A stretch of 9,938 nucleotides of DNA from NCBI GenBank assembly GCA_005884855.1, contig VAZS01000140.1, forward strand, positions 1-9,938, in the 5' to 3' direction. Positions 6,767-9,938 of the stretch are shown here, piece after piece. A program made the position numbers and the translations under genes. Numbering within the stretch: the first letter of the stretch is position 1; every line of letters begins with the position of its first letter. The notes beneath the pieces were generated by a model that saw nothing but the letters and a program-made list of their open reading frames with translations, did not search any database and had not been told where the DNA came from. The DNA is from Alphaproteobacteria bacterium. GTDB taxonomy: Bacteria > Pseudomonadota > Alphaproteobacteria > Rhizobiales > Xanthobacteraceae.

Positions 6767-7083
6767 TCGACGGTAATCGAGGCTGAGGCGGTTTCAGCAA
6801 AACCTTTGTCGCCGATCCACTCGAATTCGAATTTGCCGCTGTCATTGGCGACCGTAAAGAATGTGATGAAGGGGTTCGCTGCGACCGCGGGAAACAAATC
6901 GGCGCGGAATATCTCGGCGCCATTGAAACGGCAGCTAAAGCTGGTGATGATATCACGCGGAACGACATCCCCGTTTGCGGTATGGCGGTAGCCAGTTTCC
7001 ATGATGTGGGACATCAGCGTCTTGATCTCGATGATCTCGCCGCGCTTGGCGTGTCGGGGAACGTTGATCAGGGCGGAGGGCAT
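6763..7083 (-). CDS. soxZ: SoxZ, sulfur-carrier complex subunit
   Basis: SoxZ forms a heterodimer with SoxY; the pair carries the sulfur intermediate between Sox enzymes in the periplasm. The 106-residue product has the usual family length and pattern: an N-terminal RGEIIEIKTLMSHIMETGYR, then IITSFSCRFNG (about 46-56), and an immunoglobulin-like ending near FEFEWIGDKG. It has no signal peptide, as expected, since SoxZ is normally exported together with the Tat substrate SoxY. The start overlaps the soxY stop by 1 nt (TGATG) and the stop overlaps the soxA start (ATGA). Confidence 0.95.
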   Translation of the reverse strand: MPSALINVPRHAKRGEIIEIKTLMSHIMETGYRHTANGDVVPRDIITSFSCRFNGAEIFRADLFPAVAANPFITFFTVANDSGKFEFEWIGDKGFAETASASITVE

Positions 7084-7562
7084 CAGATCACCTCGTCGGT
7101 GCAGGCAGCCAGCGTAACCACCACGTCGGTGCTGGTCGACCAGAACGAACCGTCGGAGAGCCGCGCAATCGCGACGATCTTCTGGCTATCGGCAAGACGA
7201 ATGCGGGTCGAAACTTGCGCGCGCCCGGCTAGCGGGCCGAAGTAGTAGTTTCCGATGTTCGGTTGCGGATTCTTTTCGTTGAAGACGTGAATGCTCTTGA
7301 CGTATTCGTCAGGAGTCATCGGGCTCGAGACACTGACGGTCATCGGCACAGTGTTGCCGTTTTCGACCAGGGGCGGCAAATCGAGCTTGACCTTGCCGGT
7401 TCGCACTACCGCACCGCCGACAACGTTTCTGATCGCCGAAGCGAGCGTTGCCGGTGTCGCCTCGGCGGGCCGCAGCGTCACGGCGGGAACCGAGCCCAGC
7501 ACGGCAGCGCTGCCTGCAAGGCCGAGAAAGCGGCGGCGCGTTGATTGGTCCTGCTTGCGCAT
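7083..7562 (-). CDS. soxY: SoxY, sulfur-carrier subunit with an atypical C-terminal arm
   Basis: SoxY carries sulfur intermediates covalently on a cysteine near its C-terminus and is exported with SoxZ. The 159-residue product begins with a clear Tat signal (STRRRFLGLAGSAAVLG, about 7-23). The mature part contains typical SoxY features such as SSPMTPDEYVKSIHVFNEKNPQPNIGNYYFGP. The ATG at 7562 is preceded by AGGAAGG 11 nt upstream; an open frame to 7649 runs into soxX and was rejected. Characterised SoxY proteins end in the flexible arm GGCGG. Here the end reads TLAACTDEVI: the cysteine (C154) is kept, but the flanking glycines are gone and five residues follow it. The assignment as SoxY is secure; whether it accepts the usual substrates is not. 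Confidence 0.92.
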   Translation of the reverse strand: MRKQDQSTRRRFLGLAGSAAVLGSVPAVTLRPAEATPATLASAIRNVVGGAVVRTGKVKLDLPPLVENGNTVPMTVSVSSPMTPDEYVKSIHVFNEKNPQPNIGNYYFGPLAGRAQVSTRIRLADSQKIVAIARLSDGSFWSTSTDVVVTLAACTDEVI

Positions 7563-7578
7563 CGATCGTTCTGCCTTC

Positions 7579-8043
7579 CTACTCGCGTAAGCTTGCGAGA
7601 TAAGCCACGAGATCCTCGATTTGTTCAGCCGAGAGGATCGGCTTTCCACGCCATGCCGGTCCGACGCGCGCCAGGCCCTCGATACGATAATAGGACGGCA
7701 TGATGGTTGCGGGATTTAGGCGGGAGGCGTCAACCAACCTGAGCCGGAGTTGGCCTTCTGACCAGCGGCTGCCGGCGCCTGTCAGGCTTGGCGCGAGATC
7801 GCCCTGGAACTGGGTTTCGGGAAGCGGCCCGCTGTGACACAGGATGCAGGTGCTGGTGCGGTCCAGCACAAGCGCGCGTCCGCGTGCCGCATCGCCCGGC
7901 ATGCCCGTCAGCGACTGTGGAATAGCATCGCCAACCACAACATACGGTCGCAACCCCTGCTCGTCCGCCCTTGACGGAACGACGAGCACCGACATCACAA
8001 GCATGGCGGCGGCAATTAACATCGCTGATCTAGCCAAAGGCAT
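7579..8043 (-). CDS. soxX: SoxX, monohaem c-type cytochrome
   Basis: SoxX is the small electron-accepting subunit of the periplasmic SoxXA complex. From the ATG at 8043 it has 154 residues: a Sec signal peptide (about 1-26, ending SRA), one haem site CILCH at 66-70, and M115 in TIMPSYYR as the likely axial haem ligand. The ending GKPILSAEQIEDLVAYLASLRE is typical of SoxX. The frame is open to 8157, but that would put a long basic stretch before the signal peptide and overlap soxF deeply. The ATG at 8022 is possible but would lose the basic n-region. The chosen start overlaps the end of soxF by 14 nt and has no well-spaced Shine-Dalgarno, so translation may depend on coupling to soxF. It is followed by soxY after 16 nt. 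Confidence 0.93.
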   Translation of the reverse strand: MPLARSAMLIAAAMLVMSVLVVPSRADEQGLRPYVVVGDAIPQSLTGMPGDAARGRALVLDRTSTCILCHSGPLPETQFQGDLAPSLTGAGSRWSEGQLRLRLVDASRLNPATIMPSYYRIEGLARVGPAWRGKPILSAEQIEDLVAYLASLRE

Positions 8044-9173
8044 CCACCGTGATGCTCTTGTACCAGGATTGCGCGCTGACCGCTTCAGCCGCACGTACTT
8101 CGCGCGTCGCCTCGAGGGGGCTTGTGGTGACAGCCTCGCTTTCGGCGAACATGCCATCGCGGGGTTGATAGACGCCCGACTGGGAGAAGGCGTAATCGGG
8201 CGCGACCACGCTATAACAGGCGCCGACCAGTCTCGGTGTCGCCTGTGGTTTGCCGGAGATCAGGCTCGCGACCGCTTCGGCGCATGCCTTTGCTTGCGCG
8301 TTCGCCGCCGAAGCGGACTTCGGGATTACGCCGCCAAAGCAGGCGTCCCCGATCACGTGAACAGCGGGCAGGAGTTTTGAAGCAAAGCTGACGGGGTCGA
8401 TCGGACACCAGCCGGTGTTGTCGGCTGCGCCCGCGATGGCGGCAATGCGGCCGGCCTTCTGCGGCGGAATGATGTTCGCGACCTGCGCGGTGTAGTTGCC
8501 GAAATCGGTGACGATGGTGTTGGTGGCGGGATCGACCGAGGTGACGCGGCCCCCCTGCGACAGCGACACGCGCTCGATCATGCCCGCATATAGCTCGTTC
8601 CAGGCATTCTCGAACAGGCGCTGCAGCGGAAACGTGTCCTTGGCGTCGAGAATAAGGATTTTGGAACGCGGCTTCCGGGCCCGCAAATAATGCGCGATCA
8701 AACTGGCGCGCTCATAGGGCCCGGGCGGACAACGCGAGGGGTTGGCGGGTACGGCCAGCGCAATCAACCCGCCGTCTTCCATGGATTCGATTTGTCGCCG
8801 CAGCAATGCAGTCTGCTCGCCTGCCGTCCAGGCGTGCGGCATTTTGGCTGCGGCAGCTTCGTTGTACCCGGGCAGCGCCTCGAAGCGAAGATCGATACCG
8901 GGCGCGAGCACCAAGCGGTCGTAACTCAGCGATGCGCCATCGGCTAAACCAACCACACGTGAAAGTCCGGTTCGGCTCGATCAGCGTTACGTCAAGCGTT
9001 GGATCTATCCGCCGCAGCGCGCGCGCACAACTGGCGCCGCCGAAGCCGCCGCCGATCACAACAACGCGCGCACGGAATTGCGCGTGCGAAGGGCAGGGGA
9101 AGGTAAATGCCGTTGCTGAAGCCGCGATCCCGCGAACGACGTTTCTCCGCGTCATCGGGCGCAGCGCATCCAT
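8030..9173 (-). pseudogene. soxF: SoxF / flavocytochrome c sulfide dehydrogenase flavoprotein, broken by internal deletion and frameshift
   Basis: The family oxidises sulfide or related compounds in the periplasm using FAD and a cytochrome partner. The gene is split over two frames. The first (ATG at 9173, GGAAAG 6 nt upstream) encodes a Tat-like signal (TRRNVVRGIAASATAF), the FAD-binding RVVVIGGGFGGASCARAL and LDVTLIEPNRTF. It runs out of frame at about 8955-8963 and stops at 8712. The second frame resumes at RVVGLADGASLSYDRLVLAPGID and continues through KMPHAWTAGEQT, CPPGPYERAS, NTGWCPIDP and VIGDACFGG to SWYKSITVDAFG, ending at 8030. In intact relatives roughly 48 residues separate EPN-x-x-x-x-TC from this second segment, and they are missing, including the region of the cysteine that binds FAD covalently in Allochromatium. 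The spliced length of 1144 nt is not a multiple of three. The loss is either a true deletion of about 140-150 nt or an assembly error. Confidence 0.88.
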
Positions 9174-9193
9174 GAGCAGCTTTCCGGTATGTG

Positions 9194-9216
9194 GCGGCGG
9201 CCGTTAAGGCCGCCGC
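9194..9216. other. GC-rich 9-bp hairpin between the molybdenum oxidoreductase and soxF
   Basis: GCGGCGGCC and GGCCGCCGC form a perfect 9-bp stem around the 5-nt loop GTTAA. It lies between the stop codon at 9224 and the soxF ribosome binding site (about 9180-9185). On the minus strand no T-run follows, so it is not a classic intrinsic terminator. It may stabilise the upstream mRNA end, weaken read-through into sox, or mask the soxF start. Confidence 0.55.
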
Positions 9217-9223
9217 GCGCTGG

Positions 9224-9938
9224 TCAGGCAAAGGTTATGTTTTGATCCCGCAGCGGCACCGACCGGATACGTTTTCCGGTCGCCGCGAAGTAAGCGTTGA
9301 GAACGGCAGGAGCAGCCACGCAGATCGTCGGCTCGCCGACGCCTCCCCAGAAGCCACCGCTCGGCATCAGGATCGATTCCACCTTCGGCATCTCGTTGAT
9401 CCGCATCGAATCGTAGGTGTCGAAATTCGCTTGCTCAATGCGGCCATCCTTCACGGTGCATCCGCCGTAGAATAGTCCCGACAAGCCGTAGACGAACGAA
9501 CCCGCGATCTGGCGTTCGATCTGCGCGGGATTGACGGCATAGCCCGGATCGGTGGCGGCAACGATCCGATGCACCTTGATCTTGGTGCCATCGGTAACCG
9601 AGATTTCCGCGGCGGCGGCGACGTAGCTGCCATAGCCCATGTGCTGCGCGATGCCGCGATGGATGCCTTGCGGCGCCGGTTTGCCCCAGCCAATCTTGTC
9701 GGCCACGGCATTAAGTACGGCAAGGTGCTTTGGATGCTTGGTCATCAGCTTGCGCCGGAATTCGACCGGGTCCTGCCCTACCGCATTTGCCAGTTCATCC
9801 ATGAAGCATTCGAGATAGATCGCGTACTGGTTGATATTGACTCCGCGCCAGAAGCCCGGGGGAACGTGAGGGTTGCGCATCGAATGCTCGACCAGAAGAT
9901 TGGGAAGCGAATATCCGATCCCCGCTTCGCCGCTGGCA
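9224..9938 (-). CDS. Molybdopterin-binding oxidoreductase large subunit (IorB-like), C-terminal part
   Basis: This is the last 237 residues of a protein whose start lies beyond the window. It belongs to the xanthine oxidase superfamily, close to isoquinoline 1-oxidoreductase beta subunits and related aldehyde dehydrogenases. These hydroxylate or oxidise their substrate at a molybdopterin-cytosine-dinucleotide cofactor and usually work with a small [2Fe-2S] subunit. The visible part begins GYSLPNLLVEHSMRNPHVPPGFWRGVNINQ, characteristic of the IorB group, followed by CFMDELANAVGQDPVEFR. Near the end, GGVGEPT contains the glutamate that acts as catalytic base in this superfamily, followed by the usual APAVLNAYFAATGKRIRSVPL. 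Full-length members have about 720-770 residues. The ATG at 9880 is an internal methionine, since the frame stays open to the window edge. The substrate cannot be determined. It lies 50 nt upstream of soxF on the same strand. Confidence 0.92.
   Translation of the reverse strand, partial: ASGEAGIGYSLPNLLVEHSMRNPHVPPGFWRGVNINQYAIYLECFMDELANAVGQDPVEFRRKLMTKHPKHLAVLNAVADKIGWGKPAPQGIHRGIAQHMGYGSYVAAAAEISVTDGTKIKVHRIVAATDPGYAVNPAQIERQIAGSFVYGLSGLFYGGCTVKDGRIEQANFDTYDSMRINEMPKVESILMPSGGFWGGVGEPTICVAAPAVLNAYFAATGKRIRSVPLRDQNITFA

Noticed and set aside
7563..7649. N-terminal extension of SoxY
   Set aside because: It would put about 29 residues before the Tat signal and overlap the end of soxX; the ATG at 7562 has AGGAAGG upstream.
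8044..8157. N-terminal extension of SoxX
   Set aside because: A basic stretch ahead of a normal signal peptide and a deep overlap with soxF make it unlikely.
8712..8954. Continuation of the first soxF frame past the junction
   Set aside because: Beyond about 8955 this frame reads only out-of-frame soxF sequence, so it is the consequence of the frameshift and not a separate gene.

Overview
The window is GC-rich, densely coded DNA from a proteobacterium, most likely an alphaproteobacterium of the Bradyrhizobium/Rhodopseudomonas type. That placement is inferred from the gene families (Sox system, an IorB-type molybdenum oxidoreductase, a Lon/Hsp20 pair), not from a marker gene. Nearly everything from 9938 down to 2654 lies on the minus strand as closely packed genes.

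Layout from left to right. Positions 1-78 are non-coding and hold a perfect inverted repeat that looks like an operator. A minus-strand FAD-linked oxidase of the alkyl-DHAP-synthase/FAD_binding_4 type (79-1677) is divergent from a plus-strand cyclase-family metal hydrolase (1876-2649). The roughly 200 bp between them contain an 11-bp tandem repeat next to the oxidase start. The cyclase converges on a minus-strand Lon protease (2654-5053) with only 4 bp between the stop codons. Lon is preceded, in transcription order, by a small heat-shock protein (5062-5469) and an unrecognised three-helix membrane protein (5496-5924). A heat-shock (sigma-32-like) promoter candidate at 5943-5970 lies just ahead of the membrane-protein gene, so these three genes read as a protein quality-control operon.

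Further right is a periplasmic sulfur-oxidation cluster, transcribed soxF-soxX-soxY-soxZ-soxA (9173 down to 5990). Its genes overlap or nearly touch. SoxXA would be the c-type cytochrome pair that couples a reduced sulfur compound to the SoxYZ carrier. SoxF is the flavoprotein of the flavocytochrome c sulfide dehydrogenase family. Three things are odd: soxF is broken by an internal deletion plus frameshift; SoxY lacks the usual GGCGG carboxy-terminal arm and ends AACTDEVI; and soxB and soxCD are not beside the cluster on its downstream side, where the heat-shock operon begins instead. Upstream of soxF is the 3' end of a molybdopterin-binding oxidoreductase subunit (9224-9938), which runs off the window.

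I see no tRNA, rRNA, CRISPR array, insertion sequence or phage gene. No wholly new system is evident. The items most worth following up are the altered SoxY arm in an incomplete sox cluster, the soxF lesion, and the unknown membrane protein placed first in the lon/hsp20 operon.
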